This document shows, piece after piece, positions 11,413 to 22,635 of a DNA stretch of 64,000 nt (positions are counted from its first letter, which is position 1; the number at the start of each line of letters is the position of its first letter). A program made the translations under genes and the position numbers. Source of the stretch: Ehretia macrophylla (Eukaryota; Streptophyta; Magnoliopsida; Boraginales; Ehretiaceae); NCBI GenBank assembly GCA_037974665.1, contig CM075771.1, positions 40,656,425-40,720,424 of the forward strand, given 5' to 3'. The notes beneath the pieces were generated by a model. That model made no database searches. It was given only the letters and a program-made list of their open reading frames with translations, and had not been told where the DNA came from.

Positions 11413-11970
11413 GTCATGTTGGGGGTAGAATTCCTTTTTGTGTTAACGGTTCACAGTCCCAACCTATTGAGATGGCCTATTCAGAAGGCCCAATGGACAT
11501 AACAACAACCCATCCACTTCAACAACGCAGCATCCTCGTAAGACTTGATATCAACGCATTGTAGGGCCCTCTAATGTCCCGCGAGTAAGGTTGTCGTCCT
11601 TTTAACAGCTCACGACGTACGATCCGGGATCGAAAAACAGAGCTTAATAAGAAAAGTGGCCTGAAACTGATGAAAACGTTCGATTTTGGGCTCAAAAAAG
11701 GGCACAGCAAGCATGCTTTCTGCCCCCATCGTGGAGCTCTTAGAGAGCTTTACAACGGTATGTTGTGTGCCACGTAACTCCTTACGGATCAAAAGTTATG
11801 GGCACCGGAGCGACGGAGACCTGGTCACAATCCCTACGCCCTCGGTTTGCGGGCCCAGCCTCCACGTGAAGTGAAGTTGTCTTGCCCAAGGTGTCGTGGG
11901 ATTTGATAATAGAAATGTGGTGGATAAAGTATATTGGCAACCCTAACAAGAGGAAAATAAATTGAAAAGG

Positions 11971-12089
11971 GGGGTGCAACACGAGGACTTCCCAGGGGGT
12001 CACCCATCCTAGTACTACTCTCGCCCAAGCACGCTTAACTTCGGAGTTTTGATGGGATCCGGTGCATTAGTGCTAGTATGATCGCACCC
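11971..12089 (-). rRNA. 5S rRNA gene copy 18, closest to consensus
   Basis: Only two differences from the window consensus (41 and 15), the fewest of all 69 positions, and no change in box A, IE or box C. Best single candidate for an active gene. Its downstream T-run is interrupted (AATTTATTTT on the sense strand). Confidence 0.94.
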
Positions 12090-12117
12090 GTCATGGTGGG
12101 GGTAGAATTCCTTTTTG
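12090..12117 (-). promoter_or_regulatory. 5S upstream flank, example: C at -1, no canonical TATA
   Basis: Immediate 5' flank of the best preserved gene (copy 18). Position -1 is C, as in well-studied plant 5S promoters. The -28 to -23 region reads CAAAAA, not a TATATA-like box, and positions around -12 are CC, not GC. The same A5-GGAATTC block (about -27 to -16) is conserved in almost every monomer, so it may serve as the upstream element here. That role is inference. Confidence 0.5.
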
Positions 12118-12650
12118 TGTTAACGGTTCACAGTCCCAGCCTAGAGAGATGGCCCATTCAGAAGGCCCAATGGGCTTAACAACAACCCATCCGCTTCGAC
12201 CACGCAGCATCCTCGCAAGACGTGATATTGACGCGTTGTAGGGCCCTCTAATGTCCCGCTAGTAAGGTTGTCGTCCTTTTAACAGTTCACGACATACGAT
12301 CCGGGATGGAAGAACAGAGCTTAAAAAGAAAAGTGTCCCGAAACTGATTAAAACATTCAATTTTGGGGTCCAAAAATTGCAAAGCAAGCTAGCTTGTTAC
12401 CCCCCTTCGTAGAGCTCTCAGAGAGCATTCCAACAGTATGCTGTGCACCGCGTAACTCCTTACGGATCAAAAGTTATGGGCACCGGAGCGACGAAGACCT
12501 GGTCACAAGCCCTACGCCCTCGGTTTGCGGGCCCAACCTCCACGTGAAGCGAAGTTGCCTTGCCCAAGGTGCCGTAGGATTCGATAATATAAATGTAGTG
12601 GATAAAGTAGCTTGGCAACCCTAACCGGAGAAAAAAAAATTGAAAAGGCG

Positions 12651-12758
12651 GGTATGATCACACCCGTCATGTTGGGGTTAGAATTACTCTCTCCCAGGCA
12701 CGTTTAACTTCGGAGTTCTGATAGGATCCGGTGCATTAGTGCTGGTATGATCACACCC
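12651..12758 (-). pseudogene. Chimeric 5S pseudogene (copy 19)
   Basis: The 5' half is recognisable (about 12689-12758). The 3' half, including box C and IE, is absent and replaced by a second copy of the gene's own first bases plus upstream flank. The stretch 12651-12688 repeats 12744-12781 without a visible mismatch. The spacing of the array is preserved (about 677 bp), so replaced and inserted lengths nearly balance. Looks like gene conversion or a template switch. Confidence 0.9.
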
Positions 12759-13316
12759 GTCATGTTGGGGTTAGAATTACTTTTTGTGTTAACGGTTCAC
12801 AGCCGTAGCCTAGTGAGATGGCCCATTCAGAAGGCCCAATGGGCTTAACAACAACCCATCCGCTTCAACAACGCAGCAACCTCGCAAGACGTGATATCGA
12901 CGCATTGTAGCACCCTCTAATGTTCCGCGAGTAAGGTTGTCGTCCTTTTGAAAGCTCACGACGTACGATCCGGGATGGAAAAATAGAGCTTAATAAGAAA
13001 AGTCGCCCGAAAATGATGAAAAAGTTCAATTTTGGTCTCCAAAAAGGGCACAGCGAGCAAGCTAGCTGCCCCCGTCGTAGAGCTCTCAGAGAGCTTTCCA
13101 ACGGTATGCCGTTCGCCACGTAAGTCCTTACGGATCAAAAGTTATGGTCACCGGAGCGACAGAGACTTGGTCACAAGCCCTACACCCTCGGTTTGCGGGC
13201 CCAGTCTCCACGTGAAGCGAAGTTGTCTTGTCCAAGGTACCGTGGGATTCGATAATAGAAATGTGGTGGATAAACTTTCTTGGAAACCCTAACCGGAGGA
13301 AAATAAATTGAAAAGG

Positions 13317-13434
13317 GGGGTGCAACACGAGGACTTCCTAGGGGGTCACCCATCCTAGTACTACCCTCGCCCAAGCACGCTTAACTTCGGAGTTCGGATG
13401 GATCCGGTGCATTAGTGCTGGTATGATCGCACCA
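13317..13434 (-). rRNA. 5S rRNA gene copy 20 (118 nt)
   Basis: Four substitutions, including 97 (box C) and 71 (IE), plus loss of one G in the triplet at sense positions 34-36, giving 118 nt. Confidence 0.86.
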
Positions 13435-13992
13435 GTCATGGTGGGGGTAGAATTCCTTTTTGTGTTAACGGTTCACAGTCCCAGCCCAGAGAGATGGCCC
13501 ATTCAGAAGGCCCAATGGGCTTAACAACAACCCATCCGCTTCGACAATGCAGCATCCTTGCAAGACATGATATCGATGCATTGTAGGGCCCTCTAATGTC
13601 CCGTGATTAAGGTTTTCGTCCTTTTAACAGTTCACGACGTACAATCCGGGACGGAAAAATAGACCATAATAAGAAAAATGGCCCAAAACTAATGAAAACG
13701 TTTGATTTAGGGCTCCAAAAATGGCACAGCAAGCAAGCTTGCTACCCCCGTCGTAGAGCTCTCAGAGAGCCTTCCAACGGTATGCTGTGCGCCGTGTAAC
13801 TCCTTACCGATCAAAAGTTATGGTCATCGGAGCGACAGAGACTTGGTTACAAGTCCTACGCCCTCGGTTTACGGGCCCAGCCTCCACGTGATGCGAAGTT
13901 GTCTTGCCCAAGGTGCCATGGGATTCAATAATAGAAATGTGGTGGAAAAAGTATCTTGGCAACCCTAACCGGAGGAAAATAAATTGAAAAGG

Positions 13993-14111
13993 GGGGTGCA
14001 ACACGACGACTTCCCAGGGGGTCACCCATCCTAGTACTAGTCTCGCCCAAGCACGCTTAACTTCGTAGTTCTGATGGGATCCGGTGCATTAGTGCTGGTA
14101 TGATCGCACCC
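13993..14111 (-). rRNA. 5S rRNA gene copy 21
   Basis: Three differences (105, 72 in the IE, 46). Box A and box C unchanged. Confidence 0.9.
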
Positions 14112-14669
14112 GTCATGGTGGGGGTAGAATTCCTTTTTGTGTTAGGGGTTCACAGTTCCAGCCTAGAGAGATGGCCCATTCAGAAGGCCCAATGGGCTTA
14201 AGAACAACCCATCTGCTTCAACAACGTAGCATCCTCGCAAGACGTGATATCGATGCGTTGTAGGGCCCTCTAATTTCTCGTGAGTTAGGTTGTCGTCCTT
14301 TTAACAGCTCACGACTTACGATCCGTGATGAAAAAATAGAGCTAAATAAGAAAAGTGGCCCAAAACTGATGAAAACGTTCGATTTTGTGCTCCAAAAAGG
14401 TTACAGTGAACAAGCTTGCTGCGCCCATCGTAGAGCTCTAGGAGAGCTTTCCAACGGTATGCTGTGCAACGCGTAACTCCTTACGGATCAAAAGTTATGG
14501 GCACCGGAGCGATAGAGACTTGGTCACAACCCCTACGCCCTCGGTTTGCGGGCCCAACCTCCACGTGAATCGAAGTTGTCTTGCCCAAGGTGCCGTGGGA
14601 TTCGATAATAGAAATGTGGTGGATAAAGTATCTTGGCAACCCTAACCGGAGGAAAAAAAATTGAAAATG

Positions 14670-14788
14670 GGTGTGCAACACGAGGACTTCCCAAGGTGTC
14701 ACCCATCATAGTTCTACTCTCGGCCAAGCACGCTTAACTTCGAAGTTCTGATGGGATCTGGTGCATTAGTGCTGGTATGATCTCACCC
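14670..14788 (-). rRNA. 5S rRNA gene copy 22, diverged
   Basis: About nine differences, including 95, 92 and 81 in box C and 66 beside box A. The next spacer (near 15000) lacks ~107 bp, making a 570-bp monomer. Confidence 0.84.
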
Positions 14789-15239
14789 GTCATGTTGGGG
14801 GTAGAATTCCTTTTTGTGTTAAAGTTTCACTGTCCCAGCCTAGAGAGATGGCCCATTCAGAAGGCCCAATGGGCTTAACAACAACCCATCCGCTTCAACA
14901 ATGCTACATCCTCGCAAGACGTGATATCGATGCATTGTAGCGCCCTCTAATGTCCCGCGAGTAAGGTTGTCGTCCTTTTAACAACTCACAACGTACGATA
15001 GTAGAGCTCTCGGAGAGCTTTCCAACGGTATGCTGTTCGCCGCGTAACTCCTTACGGATCAAAACTTATGGGCACCGGAGTGACGGAGACCTTGTCACAA
15101 GCCCTACCCCTCAGTTTGCGGGCCCAGCCTCCACGTGAAGCGAAGTTGTCTTACCCAAGGTGCCGTGGGATTCGATAATAGAAATGTGGTGGATAATGTA
15201 TCTTGGCAACCCTAAACAGAGGAAAATAAATTGAAAAGG

Positions 15240-15358
15240 GGGGTGCAACACGAGGACTTCCCAGGGGGTCACCCATCCTAGTACTACTCTCGCCCAAGCA
15301 CACTTAACTTCGGAGTTCTGATGGGATCCGGTGCATTAGTGCTGGTATGATCGAACAC
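15240..15358 (-). rRNA. 5S rRNA gene copy 23
   Basis: Three differences: 57 in box A, and 5 and 2 at the 5' end. Confidence 0.9.
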
Positions 15359-15915
15359 GTCATGGTGGGGTAGAATTCCTTTTTGTGTTAACAGTTCACA
15401 GTCCCAGCCTAGAGAGATGGCCAATTCAGAAGGCCCAATGGGCTTAACAACAACCCATCCGCTTCAACAAGGCAGCATCCTCACAAGATGTGATATCGAC
15501 GGGTTGTAAGGCCCTCTAATGTCCCGCGAGTTTGGTTGTCGTCCTTTTAACAGCTCACAACGTACGATCCGGGACGGAAAAACAGAGCTTAATAAGAAAA
15601 GTGGCCCGAAACTGATGAAAACGTTCGATTTTGGGCTCCAAAAAGGGCACAGCGAGCAAGCTAGCTATGCCCGTCGTAGAGCTCTCGGAGAGCTTTCCAA
15701 CGGTATGCTGTGCGCCACGTAACTCCTTACGGATCAAAAGTTATGGGCACCGGAGCGACAGAGACTTGGTCACAAGCCCTACGCCCTCGGTTTGCGGGCC
15801 CAGCCTCCACGTGAAGCGAAGTTGTCTTGCCCAAGGTGTCGTTGTATTCGATAATAGAAATGTGGTGGATAAAGTATCTTGGCAACCCTAACCGGAGGAA
15901 AAAAAATGGAAAAGT

Positions 15916-15942
15916 GGGGTACAACATGAGGACTTCCCAGGG
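15916..15942 (-). pseudogene. 5S gene 3' remnant cut by retroelement (copy 24)
   Basis: The last ~27 nt of a 5S gene directly abut the retroelement at 15943. The opposite flank resumes at 21277-21281 with only the first ~5 nt of a 5S gene and its normal upstream spacer. About 87 nt of the gene are gone, so the insertion came with, or was followed by, a deletion of target DNA. Confidence 0.92.
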
Positions 15943-15946
15943 CACA

Positions 15947-16375
15947 TCCTTAAAATAATTTCGTCCCGAAATTCATTCTTACTTGTTAAGGTCATTTAGA
16001 CAGATTCCGACCATTGTTATTTTCCAACTTCGGGTCGTCCTGCACAAATTCACTTCCCTAAAAGTCCTAATCCTAACTATCTATGTGTATAAACAGTCAT
16101 TCACAGTTATATAGCATGCAAGTGTATCGAGAAAGGAATATAACACATGCATGCATTATCGAGGGCACAAATGTGTTGGTGTGCATGACACATAATACAT
16201 ATAGTCCACAAGGGCACATAGTATTCAATGCTCAAAGCAATTAAAGCACATTAGCACACATAACACACATAAACAAGACATCACAATTACCTTAGGGCTT
16301 CTACCCATGGTCCGAGAGTTGAACCCGACTATGCCTAGTTAGTAAACCTGGCTCTGATACCATTCTTCTATAAGG
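15947..16375 (-). mobile_element. Retroelement internal region, copy A (429 bp)
   Basis: Almost the same as the internal region at 20168-20604, with PBS at 16347-16362 and a polypurine-tract remnant at 15947. It ends after four LTR bases (15943-15946) directly in 5S sequence. Period to copy B is 4229 bp, equal to one LTR plus one internal region. Confidence 0.87.
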
Positions 16376-19300
16376 TGTCACGCCCCAACCCGGCCTATGA
16401 AGGTTAGACTAGGGTGTGATCTAAACATTCAGGTAATATCACATACTTAACTGTTTATAAAGATTTAACACTTAACATTTTGGCCTAAACTCCAAAAATT
16501 TTCGGTAAACCGGCAGCATAACGGCTGTAATTGGGCTATTTGGTTTGACCTAATTCTCTAAACGCCTCAATTATTCCAATCATTAATCCAATTCCATTCA
16601 AGACTCCTATTTGTCACCAACCGATTTGCCTACTAGTTTATCTTGAAAGTCTCGTTTGGTTAATATGCCTAACATGATAACTATGTCCCGTTTATTTGTC
16701 AATTTCCTATCATGCAAGTACCTATTATCCTTTAGTTTGCAAAGGAGCACCTAAGTGAATTTAGATAGAATTAACTTAGTTGATTGTTCATCTAGTGGTT
16801 TGAATGCCTACGATAACTACTAATGAAGAAAATGAAAGCAAACAACCAACTAAAAGTTCGTCCAGTTATAGAGAGTACAATCCCAGAATTAGACCCAAAT
16901 TACAACGGGGTCATTTACATCAATAAAATGAATAGTTGCAATCAAACACAACATCCATATAGTAACCACTTTCAGGCAAGGCACAAAAGCACGTAGGGAC
17001 AGGCAATCACTCCAAGGAATCATCGATAGGCACGTTGTCCTCGGGTACCTGTACCTATTCTTCTTCACCTGTGATAAAAAGAGGCTGAGTCCTTATGAAC
17101 TCAGCGAAGGGGATGAGAAATACGATTTGAAACTCATTTTCCAGTTCAATTTATGAAAACCCCTTTTTAAAACATGTCACATATTACAAATAATATGGTA
17201 AGCAATTATAAGAAACAAATCGAGAAACGAATACAATTACCAATCATTTCAAGGATACGGTGAGCATTTGCTCTCAAATCAGTTTCAGAATCAGAAGTTG
17301 CGGCCGACTTCAAATAACCCAAAAACACGCCAGGTGGGTGTACTCCGGATGTACCCCGAAATCCTACGACCCAACTCTCCAAGGGTGAATACCAAGCGAG
17401 AGAGGGAATTGGATCATGGTAGTCACGGTAACACCGGCAAGCCCGATGCCGCCCGGTGGACGTGAAACGCTACCATGCCACACGAAAGGTTGCAACCTTG
17501 TATGCAATGCACATTTATAACATTTAACACATCACATTAGGAGGACAACAAAGTAGGTTGCCTCCGAACAGTTATAAGATCGCACGTTGTCAAGTGGTCA
17601 AACAAGGCACGATAAGACAAGTAATTTCACTTGAAAGGCATATAGAGTGATATGAACATCAAACGGGCAGCCATGTAACACATGTAAAACAGGCCATATA
17701 ACTCATCAAGAAGCTCATATAATCAAGTGATACGAATTATTCGACATGCAACAACATTTACGTGGGTTCGGTAGCAAGACAAGCTTATTTGACAACATGC
17801 AATGGTCAAAACCATAATTGAAGTTATAACACATTTACGGGAAGCCCACGCAATGTACAGTTTCCACACAATATTCAATGATTAACGCTTAGTAAGATTA
17901 CTTAGCCATTAGGGTTTCCGTTTCATGCATAATCGTGTGTTCAAACCCTAAGTCAACTCAACATCATTCCCGAGTCATACATCATTCAATTCAAACATCC
18001 TCAAGTACTCAAAACAGTCCACGCAATATTCCAACATCACAATTCCAAGCAATTAGTACCACAAGAGAGGTTACAATAGTTTTCCATGCATATAGATAAG
18101 TGAAACACTCACTGCAATAGGCTGTTTTCTCACAATCAATCGGGAAAGCAAACATTCTCCAAATTCAGTGAATAAGATGTCAAATTAAATCTTAATAAGT
18201 TAACTAAACTCAGAATCAAACCTTGCATCAATTGGAGTTCAAAATCATTAGTTATGGCCGAAACAGTGAGGTAGCACAAAACTGTCCAGATTTGTACAAT
18301 TTTCATAAATTGACGTTTTTGAGGTCCTTAGAGTCAGTTTTGGATTTGGTCCATTTCTGACAAAATTGTCCAGAACTGAAAAATATAGCAGCACACCAAA
18401 TTGCATGCATTTTGGAAAACATTTACTAAGTCAAACATGGTTCGTTCCACAAGGTCAGTGCATTTGCCAAAACCTGATTCATTTTTCCAGATTTCCAGAT
18501 TTGGTCACATTTTAATGATTTGCCATTTTTAGGACTTTAGAGTCCGAATTAGCTTCGGCCTATTTCTGGGAAAATTGTTCAAAACTGTCAAAAATAGTCA
18601 CCCACCAATTTTCAAGCATTTTCAATATCATTTTCTTAGCTAAACTTACCTCGAACAGACTGGTCAGAGAGCTGTCACATAAATTCGACTTCACCTAGCA
18701 TCATTTTCAAGCCAAGATCTTGCCATGCATGGTTATTTAAGCTTATGAACGACCATATATCTCAAGTACAGAAGCAAATACACACATCTATGAGCATGCA
18801 TGTGAGTTTTTAAAGAGTTTTCAAAAGGTTTCAACCCTCACCTTAGCAATCAACCACAAAGATGCACAAAAACTTGTTGAAGCTTCAAATCTCTTCTTCT
18901 TCTTTCTTAGCCGATATTCCAACTAGCTTTTCTCTATTTTTCCTAGCTTAATGATAAATCTCTTAGTGCATGCATGTAGTTAGAACTTGAAGAAAAGAAA
19001 TGGAAGCTTAGTAACTCACCTAGGCCGCAAATGAAGCTTCAATGCACATGCATGAGTGATTTTCGAACTCTAGCTTGTTTGCTCGACTTTCTTGATGATT
19101 GCTTGACTTGGCTTAGCTAAGTTATGAAGAAGACAAGCCAAGGAGATAGAGCACTCAGCCAAGAACTGAATTGGAGTGAGGAAATGAGAGAGAAGTGAGA
19201 GAAGTTGAAGGAAATGAGAGAATGTGACAAAAAATATGACAAGGAATAAAGCTTTTTGCAATTTTTGATGAGCATGTTCAGCCTTGAGCTTGGTGAATCA

Positions 19301-20167
19301 GATTTTTGTGTCTTCAAGGTGGAATTTAAAATGTTTAGCATGGGCATGAAAGGGCTGGTCGAAAATGGTGGAGATTTGAGGAGAATTGAGCAATTTTTTT
19401 ATGCATTGTGTAAGTGTTTTGTCATAGTTTGTCTAGGATTATGAATAAATTATGCAATGCTAGACTAAATGCACTTAGTGGTCAGCCAAGGGCTTGCAAA
19501 TTGCTGAAATTTCAGACTCTATTTAATATATTATGGATTATAATAAGGGTGAAATTTGAGGTGCATTGGTTTTGGGTGAGAATAAAGAATAAAGAATGTT
19601 TAGGTGTTTGTATAGATTGAATTGTTTATTGTTAGTGGATTTTGTAGAGATTTGAATTAGGATTATTTTATAGTTTAGTGCTTTGTCTAGGATGCTTTCT
19701 TGATTAACGTGGTGGCATGGATTCCTAGGTCTAGCGTACGCACTACGAGGCACGCACCGATATCAATACGGGGCACGAAACACGAGGTAAACACGAACTA
19801 CGAGGTAAGACACGAACTTCAAGACTAATGCACGTAATCCTAGGTGAATGCACATAAACCAATTCAAGGCACGTAATTCAATGCAACGTATACAAATCAA
19901 GGCACGACTCTATATCTAGGTTAAGGTACGCAGTTCAAGGTTAGGGCACACGAAACGAGATAACACATGTACATCGATGTCAGGGCACGTATTTCTAGGT
20001 ACCGCACGTGAGTCGGGGATTAGGGCACACTATTCTAGGTCAAGGCACGTATGATGAGGTATGCACGAAAACCGAGACAGGACACATAATCCAAGGTCGG
20101 TCATTTAATTTTAGGTCTAAGGCGCGCAAATCGAGGTAGGACACGTTATTCGGGGTCGGACTTCACA
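16376..20167 (-). mobile_element. Whole LTR (3792 bp)
   Basis: Begins TGTGAAGTCC and ends GGGGCGTGACA on the minus strand (TG...CA). Bounded on one side by the polypurine tract and on the other by the PBS leader, which defines both ends. Its 5' part is a degenerate CACGA/ACGTGCC minisatellite (19728-20165). No credible reading frame inside. Confidence 0.9.
19728..20165 (-). repeat. Degenerate ACGTGCC minisatellite in LTR (reverse)
   Basis: Series of aaggcacg/aggtaagacacga units, the reverse complement of the repeat at 60130-60560, occupying the first ~440 bp of the minus-strand LTR. Confidence 0.8.
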
Positions 20168-20182
20168 TCCTCCCCTCCTTAA
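20168..20182 (-). other. Polypurine tract
   Basis: Minus strand TTAAGGAGGGGAGGA directly before TGTGAAG, the start of the LTR. Expected plus-strand priming site of reverse transcription. Confidence 0.8.
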
Positions 20183-20575
20183 AAGAATTTCGTCCCGAAA
20201 TTCATTCTTACTTGTTAAGGTCATTTAGACGGATTCCGACCATTGTTATTTTCCAACTCCGAGTCGTCCTGCACAAATTCACTTCCCTAAAAGTCCTAAT
20301 CCTAACTATCTATGTGTATAAACAGTCATTCATAGTTATATAACATGCAAGTGTATCGAGAAAGGAATATAACACATGCATGCATTATCGAGGGCACAAA
20401 CGTGTTGGTGTGCATGACACATAATACATATAGTCCACAAGGGCACATAGTATTCAATGCTCAAAGCAATTAAATCACATTAGCACACATAACACACATA
20501 AACAAGACATCACAATTATCTTAGGGCTTCTACCCATGGTCCGAGAGTTGAACCCGACTACGCCTAGTTAGTAAA

Positions 20576-20591
20576 CCTGGCTCTGATACCA
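20576..20591 (-). other. Primer-binding site, initiator tRNA-Met
   Basis: Minus strand TGGTATCAGAGCCAGG. The first 12 bases are complementary to the 3' end of plant initiator tRNA-Met (…GCTCTGATACCA). It lies 13 nt from the LTR end, a longer gap than the usual few bases. Confidence 0.85.
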
Positions 20592-20604
20592 TTCTTCTAT
20601 AAGG

Positions 20605-21279
20605 TGTCACGCCCCAACCCGGCCTATGAAGGTTAGACTAGGGTGTAATCTAAACATTCAGGTAATATCACATACTTAACTGTTTATAAAGATTTAACAC
20701 TTAACGTTTTGGCCTAAACTCCAAAATTTTTCAGTAAACCGGCAGCATAACAACTGTAATTGGGCTATTTGGTTTGACCTAATTCTCTAAACGCCTCAAT
20801 TATTCCAATCATTAATCCAATTCCATTCAAGACTCCTATTTGTCACCAACCGATTTCCCTACTAGTTTATCTTGAAAGTCTCATTTGGTTAATAAGCCTA
20901 ACATGATAACTATGTCCCGTTTATTTGTCAATTTCCTATCATGCAAGTACCTATTATCCTTTAGTTTGCAAATGAGCACCTAAGTGAATTTAGATAGAAT
21001 TAACTTAGTTGATTGTTCATCTAGTGGTTTGAATGCCTACGATAAAAACTAATGAAGAAAATGAAAGCAAACAACCAAATAAAAGTTCGTCCAGTTATAG
21101 ATAGTACAATCCCAGAATTAGACCCAAATTACAACGGGGTCAATACATCAATAAAATGAATAGTTGCAATCAAACACAACATCCATATAACAACCACTTT
21201 CAGGCAAGGCACAAAAGCACGTAGGGATAGGCAATCACTCCAAGGAATCATCGATAAGCACGTAGGGACAGGCAATCAC
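20605..21279 (-). mobile_element. Partial LTR and junction filler
   Basis: The 3' ~650 bp of an LTR (20605-21255), followed by a 24-bp near-copy of sequence ~50 bp inside the LTR (21256-21279), then 5S upstream flank. The filler points to repair of a double-strand break with template switching. Confidence 0.85.
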
Positions 21280-21839
21280 CCGTCATGTTGGGGGTGGAAT
21301 TCCTTTTTGTGTTAACGGTTCATAGTCCCAGCCTAGAGAGATGGCCCATTCAGAAGGCCCAATGGGCTTAACAACAACCCATCAGCTTCAACAACGCAGC
21401 ATCCTCGCAAGACGTGATATCGACGCATTGTAGTGCCCTCTAATGTCCCGCGAGTAAGGTTGTTGTCGTTTTAACAGCTCATGACGCACGATCCGGGACA
21501 GAAAAACATAGCTTAATAACAAAAGTGGCCCTAAACTGATGAAAATGTTTGATTTTGGGCTCCAAAAAGGGCACCGCGAGCAAGCTTGCTGCCCCCGTCG
21601 TAGAGCTCTCAGAGAGCTTTTCAACGGTATGCTGTGGGCCGCGTTACTCCTTAAGGATCAAAAGTTATGGGCACCGGAGCGACGGAGACCTGATCACAAG
21701 CCCTACGCCCTCTGTTTGCGGGCCCACCCTCCACGCAAAGCGAAGTTGTCCTGCCCAAGGTGCCATGGGATTCGATAATAGAAATGTGGTGGATAAAGTA
21801 TCTTGGCAACCCTAACCGGAGGAAAAAAAATTGAAAAGG

Positions 21840-21958
21840 GGGGTGCAACACGAGGACTTCCCAGGGGGTCACCCATCCTAGTATTACTCTCGCCCAAGCA
21901 CGCTTAACTTCAGAGTTCTGATGGGATCCGGTGCATTAGTGCTAGTATGATCGTACCC
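21840..21958 (-). rRNA. 5S rRNA gene copy 25, promoter boxes unaltered
   Basis: Four differences (75, 47, 15, 5), none in box A, IE or box C. First whole gene right of the insertion and a candidate active copy. Confidence 0.92.
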
Positions 21959-22516
21959 GTCATGGTTGGGGTAGAATTCCTTTTTGTGTTAACGGTTCAC
22001 AGTCCCAGCCTAGAGAGATGGCCCATTCAGAAGGCCCAATGGGCTTAACAACAACCCATCCGCTTCAACAACACAGCATCCTCACAAGACGTGATATCGA
22101 CGCGTTGTAGGGCCCTCTAATGTCCCACGAGTAAGGTTGTTGCCCTTTTAACGGCTAACGACGTACGATCCGGGACGAAAAAACAGAGCTTAAAAAGAAA
22201 AGTGGCTCGAAATTGAAGAAAATGTTCAATTTTGGGCTCCAAAAAAGGCACAGCGAGCAAGCTTGCGGCGCTCGCCGTAGAGCTCTCGAAGAGCTTTCCA
22301 ATGTTATGCTGTGCGCCGCGTAACTCCTTACAGATCAAAAGTTATGGGCACTGGAGCGACGGAGACCTAGTCACAAGCCCTACGCCCTCGGTTTGTGGGC
22401 CCAGCCTCCACGTGAAGCGAAGTTGTCTTGCCCAAGGTGCCGTGGAATTTGATAATAGAAATGTGGTGGATAAAGTATCTTGGCAACCCTAACCGGAGGA
22501 AAATAAATTGAAAATG

Positions 22517-22635
22517 GGGGTGCAACACGAGGACTTCCCAAGGGGTCACCCATCCTAGTACTACTATCGCCCAAGCACGCTTAACTTCGGAGTTCTGATG
22601 GGATTCGGTGCATTAGTGCTGGTATGATCGCACCC
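22517..22635 (-). rRNA. 5S rRNA gene copy 26
   Basis: Three differences (95 in box C, 70 in the IE, 31). Confidence 0.9.

Larger units (their letters stand above)
1..15942 (-). repeat. 5S rDNA tandem array, segment A (24 gene positions)
   Basis: Head-to-tail 5S genes all read on the minus strand with a regular 676-677 bp period (exceptions 662, 669, 681 and 570 bp). Each monomer is a 119-nt gene plus a ~558-bp spacer. Going downstream of the gene, the spacer holds a T-run terminator, an AACCCTAA telobox-like site, a CACGTG box and a GC-rich block. Further on is an AT-rich block ending in a GGCCCAATGGGC-type palindrome about 80 bp upstream of the next gene. The window opens inside a spacer at that palindrome. 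Nothing in the spacers looks like another gene. Confidence 0.95.
20168..20604 (-). mobile_element. Retroelement internal region, copy B (437 bp)
   Basis: Spans from the PBS leader to the polypurine tract with no space for genes. Beside the tract lies a short GAATTTCGGGACGAAATT stretch resembling the very end of plant Ty3/gypsy polyproteins, which indicates derivation from an autonomous gypsy parent. Confidence 0.85.
15943..21279 (-). mobile_element. Internally deleted LTR retroelement, truncated tandem form
   Basis: On the minus strand the order is partial LTR, short internal region, whole LTR, short internal region, then four bases of a further LTR. The internal region (~430 bp) keeps a primer-binding site and polypurine tract but no gag-pol, so this is a non-autonomous LARD-like derivative. 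It is broken and fossil. By eye the two LTR portions differ at ~3% of sites over ~650 bp, suggesting roughly a million years at typical plant rates, which is very approximate. The family is probably Ty3/gypsy, from the polypurine-tract context and initiator-Met PBS. A chromovirus of the Tekay/Del type is a guess from LTR length. There is no target duplication, and 5S target sequence is missing. Confidence 0.88.

Noticed and set aside
17268-17465. 65-residue frame in the first LTR
   Set aside because: Short, no known motif, inside LTR sequence.
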